The translations under genes and the position numbers were made by a program. From the NCBI GenBank assembly GCA_037176705.1, contig CM073896.1, positions 27,974,708 to 28,038,707 on the forward strand: 64,000 nucleotides of DNA, written 5' to 3'. Positions 22,990-34,283 of this stretch are shown piece by piece. The notes below the pieces were generated by a model. It made no database searches. It was not told the DNA's origin and saw nothing but the letters and a program-made list of their open reading frames with translations. The stretch comes from Molossus alvarezi (Eukaryota; Chordata; Mammalia; Chiroptera; Molossidae). How positions within the stretch are numbered: position 1 is the first letter of the stretch; each line of letters begins with the position of its first letter.

Positions 22990-25900
22990 ATGGTAATAAA
23001 TAAGTACATATCAATAATCACCTTAAATGTAAATGGACTGAATGCTCCCATAAAAAGACACAGAGTAGCTGATTGGATAGGAAAGCATGACTCATGTGGT
23101 TTACAAGAGACCCACCTCAAAACAAAAGACTCATATAGGTTGAAAATGAAGGAATGGAAAAAAATCTTCCAAGCAAACAGAAAGAAAAAGGCTGGGGTAG
23201 CAATACTCATATCTGATAAAGTAGATTTCAAAATGAAGGCCATAACTAGAGACAAAGAAGGCCAGTACATAATATTGAAAGAATCTATCCAACAGGAAGA
23301 TATAACCTCAATAAACATATATATACCCAATATAGGAGCACCAAAATATATTAAAAAGTTTCTGGAGGACTTCAAAGGAGAAATCGACAGCAATACAATC
23401 ATAGCAGGAAACTTCAACACCCCATTGACATCACTGGATAGATTCTCTAGACAAAAAATTAGCAGGGAAACAGAGACTCTAAGCAAAGCACTAGACCAAA
23501 CAGATTTAATAGATATCTACAGAGAATTATACCCCAAAACTACAGAATTCACATTCTTCTCAAGTGCACATGGGACATTCTCAAAGATAGACCACATGAC
23601 AGGACACAAACTAAATCTCTACAAGTTCAAGATGATTAAAATCATATCAAGCATCTTCTCAGATCACAATGGCATGAAACTAGAAATCAATTGCAACAAG
23701 AACATGCAAAGACAATTGAATACATGGAGGCTAAATAGCATGTTATTAAACAATGATTGGGTTACCGAGGAGATCAAGGAAGAAATTAAACACTTCCTGA
23801 AAACCAATAAAAATGAACATACAACAACACACAATCTATGGGATGCAGCGAAAGCAGTTCTGAGACGGAAGTTTATAGCACTACAGGCCTACCTCAAGAA
23901 ACAAGAAATGTTTCTAATAGACTATCTAACCTCACAACTTAAAGAATTAGAAAGCAAACAAAAAGAAAACCCCAGAGCAAGTAGAAGGAAGGATATAGTA
24001 AAGTTCAGAGAAGAAATAAATGATATAGAGACCAAATAAACAATTAAAAGGATCAGTGAAACAAACAGCTGGTTTTTCGAAAAGATAAACAAGATTGATG
24101 GACCCCTTAGCAAGACTCACCAAGAAACAAAGAGAAAGAACCCAAATACACAATATCAGAAACGAAAGAAAAGAGGTAACAACTGACACCACAGAAATAC
24201 AAAAGATCTTTAACAACTACTATGAACAACAAATTCAACAATCTAAGTAAAATGGACAAATTTCTAGAAACACACAGTCTTCCAAAACTAGACCAGGAAG
24301 AGATAGAAAACTTGAACAGACCAATAACAACTGAGGAAATTGAAGAGGTAATTAATACTCTCCTAGAAAACAAGAGGCCAGGCCCAGATGGCTTCATGGG
24401 GGAGTTTTACTGAACATTCAAAAAACAATTAACACCCATTCTCTTCAAACTATTTCAAAAAATTCAAGAAGAAGGAAGACTTTCAAACTCATTTTAATTC
24501 TAATTAAAACAGAGCATAATTCTAATTCCAAAACCAGGAAATGACACTACATAGAAAGAAAACTACAGGCCAATATCCCTGATGAACATAGATGCCAAAA
24601 TCCTGAACAAAATATTAGCAAATCAAATCCAGCAATACATCAAAAAAATTATTCACCATGACCAAGAGGGATTCATCCCAGGGATGCAAGGCTAATACAA
24701 TATTTGCAAATCAATAAATGTGATACACCACATAAACAAAATGAAGAATAAAAACCACATGATCATATCAATAGATGCTGAAAAATCATTGGACAAAATC
24801 CAACATCCATTTCTGATTAAAATGCTCAGCAATATATGAATAGAGGGATCATATCTCAACATAATAAAGGTCATATATGAAAGACCTACAGCCAACACCG
24901 TACTCAATGGGCAGAAACTAAAAGCATTTTCCTTAAGAACAGGAACAAGACAGGGATGTCCACGTTCTCCACTCTTATTTAACATAGTACTGGAATTCTT
25001 AGCCACAGCAATCAGACAGGAAGAAAAAATAAATGAGATCCAAATTGGAAAGAATGAAGTGAAATTGTCATTATATGCAGATGACATGATATTATACATA
25101 GAAAAACCTAAAGACTCCATCAAAAATCTACTAGGCTTAATAAATGAATTTGGCAAAGTACCAGGATACAAAATTAATGTGAAGAAATTGATGGCATTCT
25201 TATACACCAATGACGAACTCACAGAAAGAGAAACTGAAAAAAAAATCCCATTTACCATCATGGCAAGAAAATTAAGATACCTAGGAATAAACTTAACCAA
25301 AGAAGTAAAGGACCTATTTGTAGAAAACTACAGTACATTGAAAAAAGAAATAGAGAAAGATATAAAAAATTGGAAGCACATAGCTTGTTCACGAATTGGA
25401 AGAATTAACATCATTAAAATGTCCATATTACCCAAAGCAATCTATAGATTCAATGCAACCCCCATGAAAATACCAACGACATATTTCACACAACTAGAAC
25501 AAATACTTCAAAAGTTCATATGGAACCAAAATAGACCCAGAATAGCCACAGCAATCTTGAAAAAGAAGGACAAAGTAGGTGGGATCACATTACCAGATAT
25601 CAGGTTATACTACAAAGTTACTGTAATCAAAACAGCCTGGTACTGGCACAAGAACAGGCATATACAGCAGTGGAACAGAACTGAGAACCCAGAAATGGAC
25701 CCAAGACATTATGCTCAATTAATATTTGACAAAGGAGGCAGGAGCATACAATGGAGTAAAGACAGCTTCTTTCATAAATGGTGTTAGGAAAATTGGACAG
25801 CTAATTGCAAAAAAATGAAACTAGATCATCAACTTACACCATACACAAAAATAAACTCAAAATGGATAAAAGACTTAAATGTAACTCATGAATTCATAAA

Positions 25901-26803
25901 AATCCTAGAAAAAAATGTAGGCAACAAAATTTCAGACATTATACGCAGCAGAATTTTCACTGATACATCACCTAAAACAACAGAAACATATAATAAAATG
26001 AACACATGGGATTACAATGAAACTAAAATGCTTCTGCACAGCAAAAGAAACAACCATCAAAATGGAAAGGGAACCCACTACCCACTATATGGGAGAGCAT
26101 CATTGCCATTGATACCTCAGTTAAGAGGTTAATTTTCAATATATATAGTGTACTCATACAACTCAACAAAAGGAAGACAAAGAACCCAATTAAAAAATGG
26201 GCAGAGGACCTGAATAGACACCTCTCCAAACAGGACATACAAATGGCCAAGAGACAGATAAAGACATGCTCCACATCACTAATCATCAGAGAGATGCAAA
26301 TTAAAATAACAATGAGGTATTGCCTCACACCTGTCAGAATGGCCACCATCAACAAATAATCAAACAAATGTTGGCGAGGGTGTGGAGAAAAGGGGACTCT
26401 AGTACACTGCTGGTGGGAATGCAGACTGGCGTAGCCACTATGGAAAACAATATGGTGTTACCTCAAAAAATTAAAAATTGAACTTCCATTTGACCCAGTG
26501 ATCCCACTTCTAGGAATATATCCTAAGATGCATGAAACACCCATCAGAAAGAACATATGTACCCCCATGTTCATAGCAGCACTATTTTCAATAGCTAAGA
26601 TCAGGAAACAGCCCAAGTGTCCATCAGTAGACGAATGGATAAAAAAGCAGTGGTACATATACACAATGGAGTACTATGCATCTGTAAGAAATAAAGATCT
26701 TTTATCCTTTGAGATGACATGGAGGGACCTGGAAAGTATTATCCTATGTGAAACAAGCCAAGAAGAAAAAGACAAATACCACATGATCTCACTTATTTGT
26801 TAA
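22990..26803 (+). pseudogene. L1 ORF2, broken, endonuclease catalytic change
   Basis: It opens with ATG at 22990 and an open 349-codon stretch (to 24039) that covers the APE-like endonuclease: 'LNVNGLNAP' near residue 12, 'LQETH' near 40, 'SKIDHM' and 'SDHNGM' downstream. The usual AGDFNTP motif reads AGNFNTP, with Asn at about residue 141 (codon 23410-23412), the position of a catalytic Asp in L1 endonucleases. The 'HDSSICCLQETH' region is also shortened. RT pieces include a clean YADD at 25074-25085 (open piece 25059-25787). The C-terminal region is in pieces to 26803. It is a dead copy by stops, frameshifts and a predicted inactive endonuclease. Confidence 0.94.
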
Positions 26804-27050
26804 ATATAATGAACAGAACAGTCTGAGAAATAGGGTAGACCCAGAGACGTGGAAGTAGGGTACAGACTGACAACCCTCAGAAGAGGGGGTCCTAGGGGAG
26901 GGAATAGATAAACCACAGAACTTATATGCATGTACGCATAACCAATGGACATGGACAACAAAGCCGGGGACGGGGTGAGGGGTATGTGGAGGAGGGTGTC
27001 AATGGGGTAAAAATGGTGAAACATCTGTACAAAAATAAAATTAAAAAAAA

Positions 27051-27845
27051 TTTTTTATTATGTAATTTTATAACTAAGTATATCTAGAGTTATAGAAGTG
27101 GCGAAATTTTGCGTAGCTGTTAAATGTTAACACTTAAAGTCTGGTGACCCAGGGCCAGCATCACTATCTACCCTCCTGTACTATCCTTGCTGCCATGGCA
27201 ACTGCTTGAAGTGGGGTATTTTAGCAGGGCTGCAGCACCTGAAAACAAATCATGGAATATTCACGGAAATCATTTACACTCTAGAAACATTTACAGAGTG
27301 ACTGCTATATTCCATATATTTTGCTAGAACTGAGAACCTAGAAATACATTTTCATTTTGTTAGCCACAGAATGAGTGATAAATGCTCAATATACCATACA
27401 CAAAATCTTTGTTATTATTTTCATTGTAAATAGAATTTGAAGATCATGTTTGGACTCAATAGAATGAGAAGGTTGGATGTACTTTTCCTGGTTGTTGGAT
27501 TATTTTTTTTGGTGTTCGTTTTCACTGCATATGTTTTACTTAATTAGTTGGTATAAATGTAACTATATTAAAAATTGCTTCATTTCTTTAGCTTATTGTT
27601 ATTTTCACCTCTTGGTATTAAAAATTCCACAATAGTTGTGATTGTCATTTATTTATAATTGTAGTTTCTCAGTGCCCTCTGCTTTCTGCTGGTTCTTCTC
27701 ATTCATCCAGAGAGATCACCAAAATCAGAGGCTAAAAGCTTTCTGCAGGATATGGGTCAAAGGAAGTCTGTCTCAAGGTGCCTGCATAAACATATACGAT
27801 GCACACTAAATGCAGATTTCTGGCTAACCTCAAACTGCTGGAATC
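27051..27845. other. No recognised feature
   Basis: AT-rich to mixed sequence. I see no exon, RNA or repeat signature. Confidence 0.5.
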
Positions 27846-27962
27846 ACAATCGCTGTTTGCAAAGGCCAAGGAACTTGCATTTTACAAGCTTCTCCTGGTA
27901 ATACTAGAATCAGTGAGATACTGGCTAGAGAAGCTGGCCTCCGGAACCAGGACCTACTAACC
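27846..27962 (+). repeat. MER5-like hAT (Charlie) remnant
   Basis: 'ggaacttgcattttacaagc' followed by 'ttctcctggtaatactagaa' resembles the distal half of MER5A/B, a short nonautonomous hAT transposon (GAGAATTTGCATTTCTAACAAG-like line). The terminal repeat is not clear. Confidence 0.45.
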
Positions 27963-28159
27963 TCAAATACATGATCCACAACTCCCTTATTCCTAAAAGC
28001 TGCTTCTATGATGGTACTTTTCCTGGTACTTTTTAGATCTTATTACCAGAACTGTTTTCTTGCTTTCTTACTTAATATTCATGTCAGTTAGATGGACCCA
28101 CTCCTCTTCAGAATGCTTATCCATTCTGCTGCCTTCTGTCACTTCCCTGAAATCAAAAG
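27963..28159. other. Unassigned, possible L2 trace
   Basis: The region 28030-28140 faintly resembles L2 text, but not enough to assign. Confidence 0.25.
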
Positions 28160-28560
28160 CATTGCCCTTTAGTTACAGATTATTTTTAAAGGCCAAGAGA
28201 AAACAGGTTAATCCACTAAAATCAAGCCCTTGACTTTCCTTCATCACCCTGACCCTCCCCTATGAAAGGACTTTCCTTTGTGGAATTTCACAAGCATGAC
28301 AGAGAGCCATGAGATCTCAGCTTTGCTTTGAAGGAGAAATTTTTCCTACAGCTCTAATTAAAAGGAAGTTTCAAACCTACAAATTAACAGTTTTAATATA
28401 CTGTTCCTGGTGATTAAACTGCTTCATTTTAGCAGGCGTTCACTGTTAACACTGTAACTGTTAATTTTAACGGCTTGATTTTTAAATTCCGAGAGGAGCG
28501 AAACTGGTTCAAAATGATTCCTATAATTTTTACTATTGGCCTAATAATCTTTATTTAGAA
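28160..28560. other. Candidate unique (possibly conserved) noncoding stretch
   Basis: This complex sequence without repeat hallmarks holds several TTAAT/ATTA words, for example near 28355, 28383 and 28460, and a CpG-bearing patch (28470-28505) in an otherwise CpG-poor area. A regulatory role is a guess from texture only. Confidence 0.2.
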
Positions 28561-29060
28561 AATCTTCTTGAATCACATTATTCTCCCCTCAAGAATTTTA
28601 TCTCTACTGCATACAATAGACACTTAGAGGAAATCTCTCTGTCCTTTCTGTTTTTGAACTTTTTCTCATACCACCTTTGTATGTTGCTGTGCCTCTGGAG
28701 ACTGGGTGAGAAGAAAAGTGTTTTAATGACAATCTTTTTAAATTAAACATTTACACATTATTTTAAAAATAGATTTAGAAAAAAAAATTTAAATTAAACC
28801 ACAATATAACCAGTTTATAATATGGATATAAGAACATATAATAAATTAAATCTCTTGGAAAAGGTAAAATAAATATGCAAGGCCAGCTTTATAGAAGCTG
28901 ACTTCTGACTTAGAGTTTTGCTTATTCATTTGTATCCTAAAAGGAATCAGAGCTCTTGATTATTAAGGATGATATTAAATCCACAGACAATCCAAAACAT
29001 TGCTTTAGCCCTTAGCTTTAAATCTTTTCCTTCAAGAAATTCCTCTCCTACGCTGCTAAT
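28561..29060. other. AT-rich sequence, nothing recognised
   Basis: Long A/T runs near 28735-28830. No feature is supported. Confidence 0.5.
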
Positions 29061-29064
29061 AAGC

Positions 29065-29280
29065 AGCTAGAGTGACTGTTTTAAAATGTGTCTCAGATTA
29101 TTGTACCTTACATATTTATATTAAATGTCACTTTCTTATACCCATTCTCTCCCATTTTAATCTCTCCATGATTTTCAACTTATTTCTACCCATGTCCTAC
29201 AAGAAAGTGATCTGATTCATTATTGGTTTTTTCTTTCTGCCTGTTTCTTTTTACCCGTTTCTGTTCCTTTAGCTGCCAGT
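29065..29280 (+). repeat. L2 LINE remnant
   Basis: 'gagtgactgttttaaaatgt' then 'cagattattg' and later 'catgtcctacaagaaagtga' follow the order of L2 3' ORF/UTR text (GAGTGATCTTTTAAAACATAAATCAGATCATG ... CATGGCCTACAAGGCC). It is diverged and noncoding. Confidence 0.55.
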
Positions 29281-29284
29281 GGAA

Positions 29285-29935
29285 ATGTGTTCTTTCATGG
29301 GGAGCATTCTACACACCATCCATGGCAGACAGTGGTGCTGCAAGATTTATTTGGGTGAAAATAGAAGGATGTCACTGGGTTTCCAATTTCCCATCTCCCT
29401 CTGTCCTGCCATACAAAAAGCCCAGTTTTGTCCTCCTCAAGGCCAAAAAAAGTACAGCATCCAGAGTTCTGTTACTTATTAATGCTTAGTCCTCTAAGCC
29501 TGCCCGGTTTGCTTCGGACCCTGTTGGCTGTTGGACCTGCATAGTTGCACATGTTACTCGGTGAGAGAGAGAAAGGCTTTATTCCCTGGAATTATATTAT
29601 CTTGGGCTTGGGAAGGACCAGGAGCTTTTTCAGAATAACCAATCAATTTACCAGGATTTTGTGGCTTCTGATGGGTCCACCACATTGCCCATTGATCCCT
29701 TACTCAGGTTAGACTGACAGCCCTCTATGGTCTTCATTTTGGCTACTAATTCACATGTGCTTACCTCATTGTTCTACTCCTTCCCCCAGTGATCTGCAGG
29801 GAATCCACTGATGGTTCTCTGGGGAGTGTGTGAAGCTGTAATTTTCTGGTGAAGCAAGCAGGCTCCTGTTCTCCACTTGATTTGCATATTGTTGACTAAT
29901 TCCCTTTTCTTTTTTTCTTTATTAATATGTAGCTA
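29285..29935. other. No confident feature
   Basis: Mixed, GC-richer sequence with a GAGAGAGA patch near 29561-29571. The open frames 29223-29489 and 29279-29482 have no recognised domain. It may be a remnant of an old element, unassigned. Confidence 0.4.
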
Positions 29936-29939
29936 CCAA

Positions 29940-30420
29940 TGCTAACAATTTCTTTTTACACAAGTGAGAAAAAAAATATATGTACATATTTACATATTTT
30001 ATACCATCTAGTAATGTGTGTCTGTTTATATAATTATACATATACTTTTAATGCATAAATACATGTTTTTTATTTCTTTCTTACAGAAAATGTAAAGCTA
30101 TTAATATTCTTTTGTCCTTTGCATTTTCTCCTTAGAATATATATCTTGAAAAATCTTCAGTATTCAATCACAGATAGATACCTTATATTTTTATACACCT
30201 ACATTGTATTTTATGCGTACATTGTACTTAGTTATGTGTTGAATTGAAGTTAATTCAACCAATCTCCCATGTATGTCCATTCATTTTGTTTTAAATATTT
30301 GCAATTATAAACAATGCTATAATGAATAACCTTGTGCACATATATGTTTTCATATTATTGAAAGTATATCTTTAAAATACACTCAAGAAGTGGAAATGCA
30401 GAATCAAAATAAATGTGCAA
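29940..30420 (-). mobile_element. Ancient L1-type 3' region remnant
   Basis: The line order around 30255-30400 ('caaccaatctcccatgtatg', 'attataaacaatgctataat', 'gaataaccttgtgcacatat', 'agaagtggaaatgcagaatc') follows a well-known old mammalian LINE 3' region in reverse orientation. It is strongly diverged and the family name is uncertain. Confidence 0.5.
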
Positions 30421-30424
30421 GAGT

Positions 30425-30980
30425 TCCTGTCTCGCTACTCTATTCTAACAGAAAATTCCTAAATTTTTAGTGATTTAAACAAGAACTTATTGTTATACAT
30501 TTAAACTTTGCCAATTAGATCTCTGTTCCAATTCTTGCTGAGCCTTTACTTCCATGTATCTCAAATTAATAATACTTTATTTGCTTCACCACACAGAGCT
30601 CTCAAATGAGCTGATGACCATGAAAGCATTTAAAAATAACTAATCTTTAAAATATAGTCACCTTAAAAGGTAAATCCTCAATAGATAAAGAGGGAACTGC
30701 CTTTCCTAAATCACCCCATCTCATATTCAAAGTTCATATTTATACCTTTTGAGGTGTTATCCGCTTCAATTATTAGGAAATTGTTTTAGTCACCACACTG
30801 ATTGGTTTTCCATTTCCCATTTTTTTCTGTTGTACTAACCATTTTTGTGAAGTTTGATTATGCTGGTACTTCTTATTTATGCTATATAATCCCACATCGA
30901 AAGGATTTTACCTCCCTGCCGTTAACAAGCTAATAGTATGACCCCTCTTCATTTTGCCAAATTCTGACCATTAAAAACAA
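30425..30980. other. No recognised feature
   Basis: Mixed AT-rich sequence with no assignable repeat, exon or RNA. Confidence 0.5.
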
Positions 30981-30983
30981 TGA

Positions 30984-31132
30984 GCCCTGGCCAGTTTGGC
31001 TCAGTGGTTAGAGTGTTGGCACACAGACCAGAGAGTCCCGGGTTTAGTTCCTGTTAAGGGCACGTACCTCGGTTGCAGTTTGTCCCTGTCCCCTGTTGGG
31101 GTTGTATGGGTGGCAGCCACTAGATGTGCCTC
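30984..31132 (+). mobile_element. Ves-type SINE head and body, 3'-truncated
   Basis: tRNA-like head with A box TGGCTCAGTGG at 30997-31007 and B box 'ggtttagttcc' at 31041-31051, then the body of the long-tail form up to 'gccactagatgtgcct'. The purine-rich block and tail are absent; L1 sequence follows at once. No remaining SINE 3' half appears after the L1, so this is not a simple L1-into-SINE insertion. Confidence 0.9.
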
Positions 31133-32821
31133 TTTTAATAAACAAATTTGGCAAAGTAGAAGGATACAAAATTAACATCAAGAAATCAATAGCATTCTTA
31201 TATACCAATAATAAACTCACAGAAAGAGAAACGAAAATAAAACAATCTCATTTACCATTGCAGAAAAAAAAAAAAAAATTAAAATACCTAGGAATAAACT
31301 TAACCAAAGCAGTAAAGGATTTCTTCACAGAAAACTACACGACATTGAAAAAAAGATAGAGGAAGATATAAAAATGTGAAAGCACATACCTTGTTCATGG
31401 ATTGGAAGAATTAACATAATTAAAATGTCTATACTACCCAAAGCAATCTATAGATTCAATTCAGTCCTCATTAAAATACAAATGACATATTTCACAGAAC
31501 TAGAACAAAAATTTCAAAAGTTTATATGGAACCAAAAAAGAGCCTGAAAAGTCACAGCAATCTTGAAAAAAAAAGAACAAAGTAGGAGGGATCACAATAT
31601 TGGACATCAGGTTATATTACAAACGCATTGTAATTAAAACAGCCTGGTACTAGCACAAGAACAGGCATATAGATCAATGGAACAGAACAGAGAACTCTGA
31701 AATTGATCGAAGACATTATGCTCAATTAATATCTGACGAAGGTGGCAAGAGTATACAATGGAGTAAAGACAGCCTCTTTAATAAACGGTGTTGGGAAAAC
31801 TGAACAGCTACATGCAAAAAATGAAACTAGACCACCAACTTCCACCTTACAGAAGAATACACTCAAAATGGATAAAAGACTTAAATGTGACTCATGAATC
31901 CATAAAAATCCTAGAAGAAAATATAGGCAACAAAATTCCGGACAGCACATGCAGAAGAATTTTTACTGATACAACACCTAAGGCAAGAGAAACAAAAGAA
32001 AAAAATGAATAAATGGGAATACATCAAACTAAAATGCATTTTCACAGCGAAAGAAACAACCATCAAAATGGAAAGGGAACCCACTATATACGAGAGCACA
32101 ATTGCCAATGGTACATCAGATAAGGAGTTAATTTTCAAAATATATAGAGTACTCATACAACTCAACAAAAGGAAGACAAAGAACAAAATTAAAAAATGGG
32201 CACAGGATCTAAATAGACACCTCTCCAAACAGGACATACAAATGGCCAAGAGACATAGAAAAAATGTTCAACGTCACTAATCACCACAGATTCAAATTAA
32301 AAGAACTGTAAGGTATCATCTCACACCTATCAGAATGGCCACCATCAATAAATCTTTAAACCACTAGTGCTTCTAGGGTGTGGAGAAAAGGGGACTCTAG
32401 TACACTGCTGGTGGGAATGCAGACTGGTGTAGCCACTATGGAAAACAATATGGTGTTACCTGAAAAAATTAAAAATTGAACAGCTATTTGACCAGTGATC
32501 CCACTTCAAGGATTATATCCTAAGAAGCCTTAAATACCAATCAGAAAGAATATATATACCCCTATGTTCATAGCAGCACTATTTACAATTGCTAAGATCT
32601 GGAAACAGCCCAAGTGTCCATCAACAGATGAGTGGATAAAAATGCTGTGGTATGTATACACAATGGAGTACTATGCAGCTGTAAGAAAGAAAGATCTCTT
32701 ACTCTTTGAGATGACATGGAGGGATCTGAAGAGTATTATGCTAAGTGAAATAAGCCAATCAGAGAAAGACAAGTATCACATGATCTCTAATTTGTGGAAT
32801 ATAATGAACAAAAAAAGGTGA
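31133..32821 (+). pseudogene. L1 ORF2 C-terminal remnant, broken
   Basis: Open pieces at 31096-31359 (which begins in the SINE), 31788-32012, 32005-32280 and 32564-32821 show the thumb, connector and C-terminal lines ('[17 protein letters not shown]', '[19 protein letters not shown]'). The cysteine-rich motif region around 32375-32430 is frameshifted. The copy lacks the RT catalytic box and endonuclease by truncation, so it is inert. Confidence 0.9.
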
Positions 32822-33045
32822 TGGACAAAATAGAGCCAAAGACATAGAAAGGAGTTTGGTTCAGATTGACAAACTTCAGTGGGGGCTTGGAGGATGAGAT
32901 AAACCAAAAAAACTTATATGCATATATGAGTAAGCAATGGTCATAGACAACAATGCTTGGGGGGGGGGGTGTTGTGGGATAGGGAGGAGGGTGTCTTGGG
33001 GTAAAAACGAGAAACATCTCTAACAAAAATAAATTAATTAAAAAA
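31133..33045 (+). mobile_element. L1 LINE copy 4, 5'-truncated, joined to a SINE
   Basis: The copy begins within the RT domain just after the catalytic box ('ttaataaacaaatttggcaa' is the family's LINEFGK segment), continues through the ORF2 C-terminus to the 3' UTR with a poly-G tract at 32960-32970, and ends in 'aaattaattaaaaaa'. It differs more from the other young copies (for example in the 3' UTR) and may be an older subfamily. Confidence 0.93.
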
Positions 33046-33194
33046 TTTTTTCTAAGTGTGATGAATATAATATTAAAGATTTACTATTAGATATAGGACA
33101 GTAGTGGCTAGATTAAAGAACATAACTTAGAGTTGCCTCATACTTTTCATCTTGAGAAAATAGGTCAATATTCCTGTTAGAAAGCAACTACTCA

Positions 33195-33315
33195 AGGTCA
33201 GTGATTTGGTCTATTTTTATTCACTACTGTATCTCTATTGCCTAGAATATAATCTAGAACATAGTAGCCATTCAAATAATAATTGTTGATTTACTAAATC
33301 ACTTGCTAAATGAAT
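33195..33315 (+). repeat. L2 LINE 3'-end remnant
   Basis: 'ttattcactactgtatctct', 'attgcctagaatataatcta' and 'acatagtagccattcaaata' follow the L2 3' end order, closing with 'gaatgaa'. It is moderately diverged. Confidence 0.65.
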
Positions 33316-33344
33316 GAAACACTGAGGTGAACAAACTCGGACAG

Positions 33345-33662
33345 AAAAGTTAAGAACCATATAATTTCACCCATGTGTAGGATATAAAATGGAAAGCAAT
33401 AGATAAACAAACAAGAAAAACAAAACTCATAGATACAGACAACAGTATGGTGGTTACCAGAGGGAAGGGGGTTGGGGTAGTAATGGGTAAAGGGGGTTAA
33501 ATATATGGTGACAAAAGATTATTTGACTTTGGGTTGTGGGCACACAATGCCATACACAGATCATGTACCATGGAAATGTACACTTGAAACCTATATAGTC
33601 TTATTAACCTATGTTACCCCAATGACTTTAATTTAAAAATAAAGTGAAAAAAAAAAAAAAAA
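33345..33662 (+). mobile_element. Ancient L1 (L1M-type) 3' UTR and poly-A
   Basis: 'agtatggtggttaccagagg', then 'acacaatgccatacacagat' and 'atggaaatgtacacttgaaa', is a typical old L1 3' UTR. It ends in 'aataaagtg' and 16 A (33647-33662). No ORF remains. Confidence 0.75.
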
Positions 33663-33862
33663 GCATTGGCAGATTTTACCAATTATCGTATAATTTGGAG
33701 GATCAATGACTGGAATTTTGATTGAGTTAAGGTGAGGAGATTTTTATTTGGACCCTACTTTCTAGTTGGGGGGTTGGTGTTAAATCATTTGATGGGATCT
33801 ATATGTGGGATTGAAAGCCAAAAATAACTGTATCAAACCCAAAGTTCTTGGGTTGCAGAGCT

Positions 33863-34093
33863 CGCTCTCTCTCTCTCTCTCTTCTTTTATCCTCACCGGA
33901 GGACAGCCTTCCGCCTTCTGTTCAGACAGAGTGGGAGGGGGAGAGAGAGAAACATCAAGAGGCTGCCACCTGCACGACCAACCAGGGCCGAGGACAAACT
34001 ACAACCGAGTTATGTTCCCCTAGCGGGAACCGAACCTGGGTATCTCTGGCCCGCAGGCCGACGCTCTAACCGCTGAGCCAAACGTGCCAGGGC
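33863..34093 (-). mobile_element. Ves-type SINE, long-tail form, GA-rich tail
   Basis: Reverse-strand SINE with a well-kept head (A-box region reversed at 34070-34082) and B-box region (reversed 'gggaaccgaacctggg' at 34024-34039). The tail block 'atcctcaccggaggacag' is present. Instead of a plain A tail it ends in a (CT)n tract on + (33863-33883). 'cagagct' occurs on both sides (33856 and 34094), a probable target-site duplication. Confidence 0.93.
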
Positions 34094-34283
34094 CAGAGCT
34101 TTCTTTTAAATGCAGCTTTCTCACTCTGGCCACATCTTAATTTTTTTCCAATGGAGCATAATCATCATGAAAGGAGCAGGAAATAATACTAGAATTAATA
34201 GAAAATATTAGACGAGTAAGAAAACTAATCATAGTGCAGCACTGGCCATAGTTAGAAAAATAGCTAATTCATCCTTTACAATG

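Larger units (their letters stand above)
21247..27050 (+). mobile_element. L1 LINE copy 3, near full length
   Basis: 5' UTR (21247-22050), ORF1 region (22051-22920), short spacer, ORF2 (22990-26803), 3' UTR and A-rich tail (to about 27050), 5.8 kb in all. The 5' end keeps 'caagatggca' at 21251-21260, a YY1-like core at the position typical of L1 promoters. Both ORFs are broken. No clear target-site duplication was found by eye. Confidence 0.96.

Noticed and set aside
22980..23486. A 168-codon minus-strand frame with hydrophobic segments
   Set aside because: It is the antisense shadow of the L1 endonuclease frame; the same antisense frame recurs in the other L1 copies.
29223..29489. Overlapping 88- and 67-codon frames
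   Set aside because: No motif, no splice or start context, and part of the span is an L2 remnant.
31096..31359. An 87-codon frame with RT-like text as a small gene
   Set aside because: It starts in a truncated SINE and continues in a dead L1 fragment.
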